A stretch of DNA of 54,832 nucleotides from Chitinophagaceae bacterium (lineage in GTDB: Bacteria; Bacteroidota; Bacteroidia; Chitinophagales; Chitinophagaceae). The notes below the pieces were generated by a model, which saw only the letters and a program-made list of their open reading frames with translations, was not told where the DNA came from and ran no database searches. The position numbers were made by a program, and so were the translations under genes. Of this stretch, positions 7,576 through 15,577 are shown one piece after another; positions within the stretch are counted from its first letter, which is position 1; each line of letters opens with the position of its first letter. The DNA is taken from assembly GCA_025934485.1 (NCBI GenBank), contig JAICXX010000022.1:1-54832 (forward strand), in the 5' to 3' direction.

Positions 7576-9692
7576 CTCAGCAGCTGATAAGCGATCAGGC
7601 TCATCACATACGCCAGGCCTGTCATATACACCAGCTGGATAGCGGGCCATTTCCAGCTCCGTGTCTCCCGCCGCACTACGGCCAGCGTACTCATACACTG
7701 CATCGCCAGGACATAGAAGATCATCAGGCTCACGCCGCTGGCCAGCGTATACACCGGTGTTCCGTCCTCGCGGCGGGCCGAAGCCATGCGTTGCCGGAGC
7801 GTCTGCTGGTCGGCATCCTTCCCGCCTTCCACACTATAGAGGGTGGCCATCGTGCCAACGAAGACCTCGCGCGCAGCAAACGAAGTGATAACCGCGATGT
7901 CGATCTTCCAGTCATAACCCAGCGGCCGGATCACCGGCTCCACGACCTTGCCCAGCACGCCGGCATAGGAGTTCTCGAGCAGCGAAGCGCTTTTTTCTTT
8001 TTGGAGGTCGGCCGTCCGGGCGGGGTGCTGTTGCATCTCCCGGTCGAACCGCGCCGCCACTTCCGAACGCCGGGGTGGCCCGAAGGAGCTCAGTGCCCAG
8101 AGGATCAGGCTGATGACCATGATGACCTTCCCGGCATCCACGACGAAGATGCGGGCCTTATTGATCATGGTTACGACGACATTATTCCAGCGGGGCGCCC
8201 GATAGATCGGAAGCTCCAGGATAAAAAAGCTCTTTTCTTTGAGATGGATGAACCATTTTGCCACATAGCTCACAACCATCGCCATCACCAATCCGAGCAT
8301 ATACAAACCCATCATCACCAGCCCCTGGAGGCTGAAGATGCCGAGGACATCATGACGAGGGATCACCAGCGCGATCAGCATGGTATATACCGGCAGCCGG
8401 GCGCTGCAGCTCATCAATGGTGTGATCAGAATGGTTAAAAGCCGCTCCTTTCGGTTCTCGATATTCCGGGCGCTCATGATGGCGGGTACGGCACAGGCAA
8501 AACCACTGATCATCGGCATCACGCTCTTCCCGTTGAGCCCCACCTTGCGCATCAGCTTGTCCGTGAGAAAGCTTATCCGGGCCATATAACCCGTATCCTC
8601 GAGAACGGTGATCAGCCCGAATAGGATCATGATCTGGGGTACGAAGACCAGGATACCGCTAAGCCCCGCGAGCAACCCGTTGATCAACAGATCGCTCCAC
8701 CAGGCCCCTGGCAGCCAGTGTCCGAGCGTGCCGCCCAATCGGGAGAAGAGCCAGTCGATGGCGTCCATGGGATACTGCGCAATCCAAAAGACGCTTTGGA
8801 AAAGCAGGAACAGGACACCCAGCAGGATGATATAGCCCCAGGTTCGGTCGAGGAAAAGGTTGTCGAGCTTTTCGGTAAACAACGTCTTTTCCAGCGGATC
8901 GGGCTCGGCGACCGTATGCTTCATGATCTGCCGGATCCGGGCGTACCGTTGCAGGATCTCGTCGGCCTGGATGCGGGTATGGTTGAAATTATGTGTGGCT
9001 TCTATGGACTCGATTTGGCCCTGACGCTCCTCCGGGAGGTCAAAATGCTCATGGTTGATCAGATAGTGGATAGCGGTATAATCGCTTATCTCGGGGAAAA
9101 GCTTTTTGACGTCCTGGATGGCGCCGCCCGCCAGGGCATTGTTGGCGATAAAAGCCCGCGGCGGCGCCAGGTTAAGCTGACGGGCACGAAGCTCGACGAC
9201 CTTTTTGAGCTGCGGGATGCCTTTATTCTTTCGGGGGTTTACTGCCACCACCGGGATGCCCAGCTCCCGCTCGAGCCCGTCGACGTCGATCTCGATGCCT
9301 TTCTGGGCCGCAAGATCCATCATGGTCAGGGCTACGACCACCGGGATTTTCAGATCGATGATCTGCGAACAGAACAGCAGATTCCGTTTGAGATTGCTGG
9401 CATCCACCAGCAGAACGACCATATCGGCCCGCACGCTAGGGTCCTGGTTGAGTAAGACCTTATAGGTAACCCATTCATCGGCTCGTTTGGGGTAGAGACT
9501 ATAGGTACCGGGGAGATCTACGATGTTGACGGAGAGACCCGCACTGAGGGTAGAGGACCCGGTCTTTTTGTCGACGGTAACCCCGGGGAAGTTGCCGACC
9601 TTCTGGTTCAGCCCTGTGAGCGCATTGAAGAGCGAGCTCTTCCCGCTGTTCGGGTTGCCAACCAGGGCGATATGGAGGTTGTTCTTTTTCAC
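7572..9692 (-). CDS. feoB: Ferrous iron transport protein B
   Basis: Inner-membrane Fe(II) transporter. The N-terminal G domain has G1 GNPNSGKSS (residues 12-20), G3 DLPGTYSL and G4 TMMD, then a helical GDI-like region. The transmembrane part carries paired Gate motifs with the conserved Cys residues in SGFACAVPAIMSAR and PLMSCSARLPVY. The length of 706 residues is normal. Translation begins at a GTG (9690-9692). TAATTTTG (9733-9740, minus strand) is a plausible -7 element. No feoA-like SH3 protein lies next to it, nor is one fused, which is unusual since many Bacteroidota have FeoA beside or fused to FeoB. A repeat copy lies between feoB and comB. Confidence 0.96.
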   Translation of the reverse strand: MKKNNLHIALVGNPNSGKSSLFNALTGLNQKVGNFPGVTVDKKTGSSTLSAGLSVNIVDLPGTYSLYPKRADEWVTYKVLLNQDPSVRADMVVLLVDASNLKRNLLFCSQIIDLKIPVVVALTMMDLAAQKGIEIDVDGLERELGIPVVAVNPRKNKGIPQLKKVVELRARQLNLAPPRAFIANNALAGGAIQDVKKLFPEISDYTAIHYLINHEHFDLPEERQGQIESIEATHNFNHTRIQADEILQRYARIRQIMKHTVAEPDPLEKTLFTEKLDNLFLDRTWGYIILLGVLFLLFQSVFWIAQYPMDAIDWLFSRLGGTLGHWLPGAWWSDLLINGLLAGLSGILVFVPQIMILFGLITVLEDTGYMARISFLTDKLMRKVGLNGKSVMPMISGFACAVPAIMSARNIENRKERLLTILITPLMSCSARLPVYTMLIALVIPRHDVLGIFSLQGLVMMGLYMLGLVMAMVVSYVAKWFIHLKEKSFFILELPIYRAPRWNNVVVTMINKARIFVVDAGKVIMVISLILWALSSFGPPRRSEVAARFDREMQQHPARTADLQKEKSASLLENSYAGVLGKVVEPVIRPLGYDWKIDIAVITSFAAREVFVGTMATLYSVEGGKDADQQTLRQRMASARREDGTPVYTLASGVSLMIFYVLAMQCMSTLAVVRRETRSWKWPAIQLVYMTGLAYVMSLIAYQLLS

Positions 9693-9818
9693 TGCGGTAT
9701 GTCGGGGAAATGGAGCCCGCGACTTAGCGCGGCAAAATTACATGGAACCATGGGCCGGTGTTTACGAAATGAGGAAAGCCGGATCGCGTAAACAGGCCTC
9801 GGCGGGCGTGAGGCAAGG

Positions 9819-9859
9819 AAAGGCTGGAAGCCTTTCGGCCGAAGGTGTCCAATCATCAG
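9819..9859 (+). repeat. Structured dispersed repeat, copy A
   Basis: A 7-bp triloop hairpin AAAGGCT-GGA-AGCCTTT (9819-9835) is followed by GCCGAAGGT (9838-9846) and CCAATCATCAG (9849-9859). The same architecture occurs at 12354-12392 and 51364-51401. The 3' end overlaps the comB stop codon. Confidence 0.6.
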
Positions 9860-10587
9860 AGGACAACCAACTTGCCGTTTTCGTAAAGTGGCAAAACCGG
9901 AGCGACATCGGTTGTAAGACAATACCGGATATCCTTTTCCAGCCCATAACCCATGAGGCGGTGATAATGAGAGGCATTTTTGGTCTGCATAAAGCCAAAA
10001 AGATCATTCCGGCCATCCTGGTAGACGGTCTCGGCAATCCGGGAGGAGTCGCAGTTGAAGGAAAAATGTTCTTTGACCTGGTCGATCACCGCTCCCGCAA
10101 AAAGCATGTCTTCGAGATTCACCCGGTCCTTCCAGGCGGCACATCCCAACACAACAGGTTGATTTTGAGCTATAAGATAGTCGCAAACGGCTTTGAGATT
10201 CGGGAACGATCCGGTGATGATCTGGCCGGCACCCCGGTCCAGCGCCATATGCAGGAGCTTGGTACCGTTGGTTGTCGTCAGTACCAGCGTCCGGCCGCCG
10301 ATGAATTCGCGGGGATATTCAAAAGGGGAATTGCCATGTTGCAGACCCTCGGCGATCATCCCGTCCCTCTCGCCTGCCGTGATCCCGTCGATCTGTCTGC
10401 CGAGCTCGATACACTTGGCGACGCTGTCTACGGGGATAACACATTTTGCTCCGTTATAAAGGGCGGTAGCGATGGTGGAGGTGGCTCTGAGAACATCGAT
10501 GATCACTACAATGGCATGGTTTACATCATACAAATGCAACAAGGCCGGGGACAAAGCCGTATGTAAGGGCGGTTTGGAAGTAGACAT
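9856..10587 (-). CDS. comB: 2-phosphosulfolactate phosphatase family protein (ComB-like)
   Basis: A 243-residue member of the ComB family, which hydrolyses 2-phosphosulfolactate to sulfolactate in coenzyme M synthesis in archaea. Recognisable segments are VIIDVLRATSTIATAL near residue 30, AGERDG, GNSPFEY and LTTTNGTKLL. Bacteria without coenzyme M also carry this family, where the product may feed sulfonate metabolism; the role here is unknown. TATTTTTG (10601-10608, minus strand) is a possible -7 element very close to the ATG. Its upstream neighbour, the SRPBCC gene, ends 47 bases before it on the same strand. The stop codon overlaps a dispersed repeat. Confidence 0.85.
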   Translation of the reverse strand: MSTSKPPLHTALSPALLHLYDVNHAIVVIIDVLRATSTIATALYNGAKCVIPVDSVAKCIELGRQIDGITAGERDGMIAEGLQHGNSPFEYPREFIGGRTLVLTTTNGTKLLHMALDRGAGQIITGSFPNLKAVCDYLIAQNQPVVLGCAAWKDRVNLEDMLFAGAVIDQVKEHFSFNCDSSRIAETVYQDGRNDLFGFMQTKNASHYHRLMGYGLEKDIRYCLTTDVAPVLPLYENGKLVVL

Positions 10588-10634
10588 AATAAACTAGCCG
10601 CAAAAATAATGGTTCGGACGGAACTGCGTCGGCT

Positions 10635-11111
10635 CTATTTCTCCAAAATGAACTTCCATTTATCGCTCTCCGCATATTCCTTGATCGCCTGATTGCGGAT
10701 ATCCAGCAGGCCCTTCATGTACCGGATAAGATAGAGGTGATTGACGAGTTTGCCCAAACCACCATAAGGTGTTTCGAAATTAAAGAGATCGATCAACAGC
10801 GTGCCATTCTCGATGCGCTTGAAATGATGCTCGTGTTTTATGCTTTTGAAATCTCCACTCACCATCTCATCCGTAAAAGAGAGCGGGCGATCCATGGCAG
10901 TGATCCTGGATTTTAGCACTCGCGTTTTCATCAGGTGTTTTGCCTTCCAGGTCACGGTCTCGTCCAGGCCGATGAGCCCGGAAGTGGTGCCGGCAATGGC
11001 TTCTTCCGCGGTATGGGCCATTGATTTTCGGTGCAGGTCAATGCTCCGGGCAAGGTCAAATACGCGTTCAGGAGGGGCTGCGACAAAGGTCGTTAAATGA
11101 ATGGTTGGCAT
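10635..11111 (-). CDS. SRPBCC (START-like) family protein
   Basis: A 158-residue single-domain protein with the helix-grip pattern of SRPBCC proteins: an N-terminal strand IHLTTFVAAPPERVFDLA, GLDETVTWKAKH in the middle, and a long C-terminal helix after YLIRYMKGLLDIRNQAIKEY. It resembles the group often annotated as cell-division inhibitor or ligand-binding SRPBCC proteins. I chose the ATG at 11111 (MPTIHLTTF); a longer frame to 11141 adds ten non-conserved residues. No signal peptide. The function and ligand are unknown. It lies between gcvT and comB on the same strand. Confidence 0.75.
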   Translation of the reverse strand: MPTIHLTTFVAAPPERVFDLARSIDLHRKSMAHTAEEAIAGTTSGLIGLDETVTWKAKHLMKTRVLKSRITAMDRPLSFTDEMVSGDFKSIKHEHHFKRIENGTLLIDLFNFETPYGGLGKLVNHLYLIRYMKGLLDIRNQAIKEYAESDKWKFILEK

Positions 11112-11191
11112 CAATAAGGTGTTGGATGATGATCTTAGCAAGAAAAAATCATTCCAAATTGTGCGGCAGCCTGGCTTTTACGTACCGCGGC

Positions 11192-12283
11192 TTAGGCAAA
11201 CGGGAACTTCACCACCCTGGCCTGCAAAAGCTTATCCCGCACTTTGATATAGATCTTCGAGTCGATGTGAGAGAACGCCGGCCGTACATAGCCTATGCCG
11301 ATCGCCTTCCCCAGCGAAGGGCTCTGGGTTCCCGAGGTCACCCGGCCGATGGTCGCGCCGGAAAAATCCTTGATCTCATAGTCATGACGCGGGATGCCCT
11401 TTTCTACCATCTCGAAACCGACAAGCTTTTGGTTTACACCCGCCGCCTTTTGCTGCTCGAGGATCGTCCGTGCCGTGAAATCCTTGCCAGACGTGAACTT
11501 CGTGATCCAGCCGAGTCCTGCCTCCAAAGGTGAAGTAGTATCGTCAATATCATTGCCATATAGGCAATAACCCATTTCAAGTCTAAGCGTATCCCTGGCG
11601 CCGAGTCCGATGGGCTTGAGTCCCTGCGGACCGCCGACCTCGAAGAGCTTATTCCAGATGGTCGCCGCGGCGCCGTCCTTGTCTTCGAAATAGATCTCGA
11701 TACCGCCCGCGCCTGTGTAGCCGGTAGCGCTGATAAGCACATTGTCGACACCTGCGAATTTGCCCTTGGCAAAGGTATAATAGGTGAGATTCAGGATGTC
11801 GATGTCGGTGAGCGCCTGCATCAGCTTGTTCGCATTGGGTCCCTGGATGGCCAGCAAGCAGGTCTTGTCGGAGATATTATGCAGTTCGGCCTTTTGGGTG
11901 TTGTGCTGGGAGATCCATTTCCAATCCTTTTCGATATTGGAAGCGTTGACGACCAGCATATAGGCTTTGTTCTCTTCCAGACAGTAGACCAGCAGGTCGT
12001 CGACGATACCGCCTTTGTCATTGGTCAGCGAGCTATATTGCGCCTTTCCTTTGGTGAGCCTGGCTGCATCATTGGTCGTCACCCGCTGGATGAGGTCCAG
12101 GGCATGTTCTCCTTTTACGATGAATTCCCCCATGTGGCTGACGTCGAAAACGCCGGCGTTATTGCGGACGGCCAAATGTTCATCGTTGATGCCGGTGTAG
12201 CTCACGGGCATGTTGTAACCCGCGAAGTCTACCATTTTCGCCCCGAGCCCAATGTGGAAAGATGTAAAAGGAGTTTGCTTCAT
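11192..12283 (-). CDS. gcvT: Glycine cleavage system T protein (aminomethyltransferase)
   Basis: Transfers the methylene group from aminomethyl-lipoyl H protein to tetrahydrofolate and releases ammonia. Family signatures visible are [12 protein letters not shown] and the N-terminal [10 protein letters not shown], then [44 protein letters not shown] and the C-terminal [21 protein letters not shown]. It is 363 residues from the ATG at 12283, the normal size; upstream in-frame codons are not conserved. The other gcv genes are not in the window. A consensus promoter lies about 170 bases upstream, so the mRNA should have a long leader containing three dyad structures. Confidence 0.96.
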   Translation of the reverse strand: MKQTPFTSFHIGLGAKMVDFAGYNMPVSYTGINDEHLAVRNNAGVFDVSHMGEFIVKGEHALDLIQRVTTNDAARLTKGKAQYSSLTNDKGGIVDDLLVYCLEENKAYMLVVNASNIEKDWKWISQHNTQKAELHNISDKTCLLAIQGPNANKLMQALTDIDILNLTYYTFAKGKFAGVDNVLISATGYTGAGGIEIYFEDKDGAAATIWNKLFEVGGPQGLKPIGLGARDTLRLEMGYCLYGNDIDDTTSPLEAGLGWITKFTSGKDFTARTILEQQKAAGVNQKLVGFEMVEKGIPRHDYEIKDFSGATIGRVTSGTQSPSLGKAIGIGYVRPAFSHIDSKIYIKVRDKLLQARVVKFPFA

Positions 12284-12297
12284 ATGATTTTTTTTAT

Positions 12298-12316
12298 AAC
12301 GGACCACAGGTCCGTT
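12298..12316. repeat. Inverted repeat just upstream of gcvT
   Basis: AACGGACC and GGTCCGTT are perfect 8-base complements separated by ACA. The dyad ends 15 bases from the gcvT ATG and could be an operator or a translation-controlling hairpin in the leader. Confidence 0.5.
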
Positions 12317-12353
12317 GGCTACAACCAAGCGCAGCGATGGTTGCGACCAAGGG

Positions 12354-12392
12354 TCGAGCCGGTGGCTCGAGCCGAAGGTCTCCCATCATTAG
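12354..12392 (+). repeat. Structured dispersed repeat, copy B
   Basis: Hairpin TCGAGCC-GGT-GGCTCGA (12354-12370) is followed directly by GCCGAAGGT (12371-12379) and CCATCATTAG (12383-12392). It has the same layout as copies A and C. It lies in the predicted 5' leader of gcvT, on the opposite strand to that transcript. Confidence 0.6.
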
Positions 12393-12395
12393 CCG

Positions 12396-12442
12396 TTTTG
12401 CCGCCGGGCCGATTTTTTTCAGGACGGCCCCAGGCGGCAAAA
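12396..12442. repeat. Long imperfect inverted repeat in the gcvT leader
   Basis: TTTTGCCGCC (12396-12405) pairs with GGCGGCAAAA (12433-12442), extended inward by GGGCCG with CGGCCC. The loop includes a run of seven T. Because the outer ends are TTTT then AAAA on both strands, it does not have the A-then-T layout of a bidirectional terminator. Confidence 0.55.
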
Positions 12443-12453
12443 TCAAAGCGGGG

Positions 12454-12484
12454 CAAAGGTATGGTTTTGGGCGAAGGCGCCAAA
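12454..12484 (-). promoter_or_regulatory. Consensus Bacteroidota promoter for gcvT
   Basis: On the minus strand TTTG (12481-12484), 19 bases, then TACCTTTG (12454-12461): an exact TTTG-N19-TAnnTTTG. It faces gcvT and would give a leader of about 165 bases. It lies between the upstream pspC gene's terminator and gcvT, which makes gcvT an independent unit. Confidence 0.65.
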
Positions 12485-12490
12485 AAGGAC

Positions 12491-12520
12491 AAAAAAGCAG
12501 AGCCCCCGAAAAGGGGGCTC
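12491..12520 (-). terminator. Rho-independent terminator of the padR-pspC operon
   Basis: On the minus strand, GAGCCCCC and GGGGGCTC (8-bp stem, 12500-12520) enclose a five-base loop and are followed by TGCTTTTTTG. It lies 75 bases past the pspC-family stop codon. Confidence 0.8.
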
Positions 12521-12594
12521 AAAAATCGTCCTCCGGAGAACCGGAAGGCGGATGTTCCAACTTCAACCAACGAAGGTTGTTGGGGCATGCACCC

Positions 12595-14874
12595 CTATAC
12601 TCTATCGAGTACGTTCAACAGATTTGTCTCGGTCCTCATCCGCATCGCCGTCTTCTTTACTGCTGTCGAATCAGCGCTATGGCTTCCGGGACCCTTGTAC
12701 CGGTACCCGCCATTGTCGGGTTTGGCCGGCGCCGGTGCGGGAGCGGGCTTGGAAGACTTGTAACCGGGGTCGTCGTCATCGTTCTCATCATCATTTTTGT
12801 CCTTGCGGTTATGGTCTTCGTTCTTATAGTTTTTGTTTTCATCCCTGGAGACGCTCTTTTTGTCGGTCCGTACGAGCCCGGTGGCGGTCATCCGGTACTC
12901 GACATTGCCGATCCAGGGATAGGAGTTGGCATCGCTGAGGTCATCATCCCAGTTAACATTCCAATCCTCGTCGTGGTCGCCGTCATCCCAATGGATATGA
13001 CGCCGGCCGGGATTGATCGAAAACCATTTGTAGTCCTCTACGCTCGAACCGATCTGTATCCGCTTGCCTACCGGCACAAAGATCTGGACCAAAACCCGCT
13101 GGTTCCGGAATTTGTCGCCGCGGGCAATGGCAAAACCCTGGGGCAGGTTCAACAGGCTATCCTGCTGGTCGACACGAAACCGGATCTCGCTGGCCAGGTC
13201 CCGGGCCGAAGCCCCGCTGCTGCCACGGCTTAACTTGACGAGATTTACATGATAGGCGGAGTCGTCACTCTTCAACACCCGTACCCGAACTGTCGTCAGC
13301 AGGATGCTGTCTTCGCTGAGGTTATAGAAGGGAAAGTCACGACCCATATCGATGTCAAACCACCAATCCGTATCGTCGTACCGGTTGATCGGCTGCAAGG
13401 TGCGTACCAGCAGCTTCCCGCCGTTTGGCTGGGCTACCTCGACGGCCTCCTCAACATGCTGCTGTGACCGGAAATTGTTGAGGACCATACCGCAGAGGGT
13501 TATCGTGGCGAACAAGCCGATGACCCAAAGGGTGGCGAACGTATAGCCCAGATAATGACTACGCGAACGTGTACCCGAGATGCGGCGGATCAACCAGGTA
13601 AGCAACGCGATGACAGGTATCACCAGGAAGAGGAAAAAGGCGGACCAGGCCAGAAAGTTCTGCCAGAACCCTTCCAGTATAAACGCCTTCAGATGCAGGA
13701 TGCCGCCGCCGCGAAAGGCTAACCCGGCGAGTACCATGATCAGCGCGAAGGCGATAATGCCGGCGATGAAGAGAAAGAAGGCCTTGAACAATACGCCGAC
13801 GGCATGGCCAAAACTATTGGTGGTACGGCGGATGGCCGGTCCGGCCTCCGTACCCCAGGTCTGGGCGCTCTGACGCATCTGGCTTCCCATGTCCTGGAAA
13901 CGCTCACGCATCTCCGTCCCCATCTCCGTGGCGCGGCCCTTAAAACTTTCCAGATCGCTTTTGATGGTATTCTTAATGGACTCCAGATCTACTTTTTCAC
14001 CGCGCATCTCCAGCTTGTCGGAGGCCGACACGGCTTCCGGCAGGACGATCCATAACACGATATAAGTGATGAACAGGCTGCCGCCAAATCCGCCGGTGAA
14101 GAAGGCCGGCACGTCCCAATGTCTCCAGGGGAACACGGCGTGATTGGCGAACGACGCGACAATACCCAGGATCAACGGTGCACAAAAGATCAACCGCGGG
14201 ATCCAGACTTCGATATGAAAATAGGCAGCAATACCGCTCGCCACGCCGCCGATCACCCGGCCGTCCGGATTACGATACAGCCGTTTGCGGACCGTCGGCG
14301 GCAGATCCTTTGTAGGAAGGATCATCCAAAGGACGATGTACATCAGGAAACCGGCGCCCCAGCCCGTGCAAAGCAGCACGAAGATGATCCGAACGATGGC
14401 GGGGTCGATCTTCAGGTAGTTGGCGAGTCCGGCGCAAACCCCACCGAGGATCTTGTCGTTTCCGGCGCGGTAAAGCCGGTGTGGTTCATTGGCATATTGC
14501 CAGTTCTGCTGGTGTCCGCCAGCGCTCCCCGTACCGGCGCTCCCCGTACCGGCGCCACCTGTAGCACCCGTGGCTCTTGCGCCTGCGGCGGCGGAAGCAG
14601 GCTCAGCCTCTTCGCCCTCGAATTCCTCGGGCCGGCCCATGCTGGCGATGATGGCATTGACGTCGGCATCGGTGATACAAGGAGCCCCTTTTTTCAGGGT
14701 TTCGGAGAAAAGCTCGGCAAACCTGTTCTCTATGTCGCTGATGATCTCGTCTCTCCCCTCCTCATTCGCAAAATACCTGCGCAGACTGGCGATATACTGC
14801 TGCAGTATCTCATAGGCGGTCTCCTCGATAGGGGTCACCCGACTATGAAAGTTTATGTTGATGATCTTTTTCAT
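12595..14874 (-). CDS. PspC domain membrane protein with two PspC modules
   Basis: A 759-residue envelope protein. Residues 1-85 form a soluble helical N-domain (MKKIININFHSRV...). A Gly/Ala/Thr-rich linker (92-120) includes a duplicated GTGSA from a 15-bp DNA repeat. Two PspC domains follow (about 133-190 and 198-282), each with a membrane helix pair. Next come an amphipathic helical stretch (290-350) and further membrane segments near 362-388, 408-432 and 445-467. The C-terminal part is a predicted extracytoplasmic domain ending in an Asp/Lys/Asn-rich then Pro/Ala-rich tail. PspC proteins sense envelope stress; this long form beside a PadR regulator is a recurring Bacteroidota arrangement. 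It starts 34 bases after padR, so one operon. Exact role unknown. Confidence 0.85.
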   Translation of the reverse strand: MKKIININFHSRVTPIEETAYEILQQYIASLRRYFANEEGRDEIISDIENRFAELFSETLKKGAPCITDADVNAIIASMGRPEEFEGEEAEPASAAAGARATGATGGAGTGSAGTGSAGGHQQNWQYANEPHRLYRAGNDKILGGVCAGLANYLKIDPAIVRIIFVLLCTGWGAGFLMYIVLWMILPTKDLPPTVRKRLYRNPDGRVIGGVASGIAAYFHIEVWIPRLIFCAPLILGIVASFANHAVFPWRHWDVPAFFTGGFGGSLFITYIVLWIVLPEAVSASDKLEMRGEKVDLESIKNTIKSDLESFKGRATEMGTEMRERFQDMGSQMRQSAQTWGTEAGPAIRRTTNSFGHAVGVLFKAFFLFIAGIIAFALIMVLAGLAFRGGGILHLKAFILEGFWQNFLAWSAFFLFLVIPVIALLTWLIRRISGTRSRSHYLGYTFATLWVIGLFATITLCGMVLNNFRSQQHVEEAVEVAQPNGGKLLVRTLQPINRYDDTDWWFDIDMGRDFPFYNLSEDSILLTTVRVRVLKSDDSAYHVNLVKLSRGSSGASARDLASEIRFRVDQQDSLLNLPQGFAIARGDKFRNQRVLVQIFVPVGKRIQIGSSVEDYKWFSINPGRRHIHWDDGDHDEDWNVNWDDDLSDANSYPWIGNVEYRMTATGLVRTDKKSVSRDENKNYKNEDHNRKDKNDDENDDDDPGYKSSKPAPAPAPAKPDNGGYRYKGPGSHSADSTAVKKTAMRMRTETNLLNVLDRV

Positions 14875-14908
14875 TGTTAGTGTATTTGAAGGTTGAGTGG
14901 GTTGATTG

Positions 14909-15241
14909 TTAGTGCTTGTGGTTGGTCAGGGAATGAACGGCATTTGCGAGTTCGGTCCAGGTGGCTTCGAGCTCCCCGTAAAAGGCTTCACCTTTGGGAG
15001 TCAGCGAAAAATATTTTCTTGGCGGCCCGGAATTGCTTTCTACCCAACGATAGGTTAACATGTCTGCATTTTTAAGCCGGGTCAGCAACGGGTAAAGGGT
15101 ACCTTCCAGAATGTTCAGGTTGGCAGCCTTCATCTCTTCCACGATGTCGGATGGGTAAGCTTCCCCGCGCCTGATTACTGAGAGAATGCAAAACTCCAGT
15201 ATTCCTTTTCGCATTTGGCTCTGGGTATTCTCGATATTCAT
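14909..15241 (-). CDS. PadR-family transcriptional regulator
   Basis: A 110-residue winged-helix repressor: ILEFCILSVIRRGEAYPSDIVEEM, ILEGTLYPLLTRLKNADML and the wing GPPRKYFSLTPKGE are classic PadR. Counting from the ATG at 15241 (MNIENTQSQMRKG) is preferred to an upstream TTG. It heads a two-gene operon with the PspC-domain protein. A 23-bp dyad overlapping its own promoter (15319-15341) is a likely autoregulatory operator, so the protein probably controls the operon in response to an envelope or small-molecule signal. The inducer is unknown. Confidence 0.92.
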   Translation of the reverse strand: MNIENTQSQMRKGILEFCILSVIRRGEAYPSDIVEEMKAANLNILEGTLYPLLTRLKNADMLTYRWVESNSGPPRKYFSLTPKGEAFYGELEATWTELANAVHSLTNHKH

Positions 15242-15299
15242 ACGCTGAGATTTTTGGATCAGCAGGCAAACCAATAGGGTTTGCTTTGACTTGACAATC

Positions 15300-15332
15300 C
15301 AAAGGTATGTAGATTTTAAGTACTATGCAACA
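15300..15332 (-). promoter_or_regulatory. Promoter of the padR-pspC operon
   Basis: On the minus strand TACCTTTG (15300-15307) is an exact -7 element, with GTTG (15328-15331) 20 bases upstream as a -33 element one base off consensus. The start of transcription would be near 15294, about 53 bases before the padR ATG. The remaining gap to 15577 shows no gene. Confidence 0.6.
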
Positions 15333-15341
15333 CACAGTACT
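15319..15341. promoter_or_regulatory. Probable PadR operator
   Basis: Two AGTACT palindromes (15319-15324 and 15336-15341) form the arms of a larger dyad, AGTACTnTG-N5-CAnAGTACT. It covers the -33 element and spacer of the padR promoter, the expected place for a repressor site. Confidence 0.6.
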
Positions 15342-15460
15342 ATTTTAAAGTAGGTATTTTTGATGGGCAGGAAGGCGAGTCCCGACACAATGAATACAAA
15401 ATCAATGCATTCGGTAAGGGTACGGATTGGAAAAATATTTTTTGATGATTGGACGAATGG

Positions 15461-15487
15461 CTGAAAAAAAGGCCGAATGGCGGCTTA
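15461..15487 (-). terminator. Weak terminator-like hairpin after the oxygenase gene
   Basis: On the minus strand, GCCG-CCATT-CGGC is followed by C and seven T, about 90 bases past the stop at 15578. The stem is short, so this is tentative. Confidence 0.35.
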
Positions 15488-15577
15488 GGGCATCCAAAAG
15501 GCGGCGGCGGGTGGTGATACGGGCAGTGCGAGATGACGCCTGCGGCGGGTGATGATGCGGGCCGGGCGCGGGCGCGT

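Noticed and set aside
9799-9859. Hammerhead-ribozyme look-alike on the minus strand (CTGATGA followed later by GAAA)
   Set aside because: The stretch between the two motifs does not form a proper stem II, and the other two repeat copies do not keep the CTGATGA or GAAA bases.
12284-12448. Glycine or other known riboswitch in the gcvT leader
   Set aside because: The leader is structured but I could not match the conserved cores of glycine, SAM or tetrahydrofolate riboswitches.
12319-12588. 89-codon minus-strand frame between gcvT and the PspC gene
   Set aside because: It reads through a terminator, a promoter and the repeat; the product is Arg/Pro/Ser-rich without a plausible fold.
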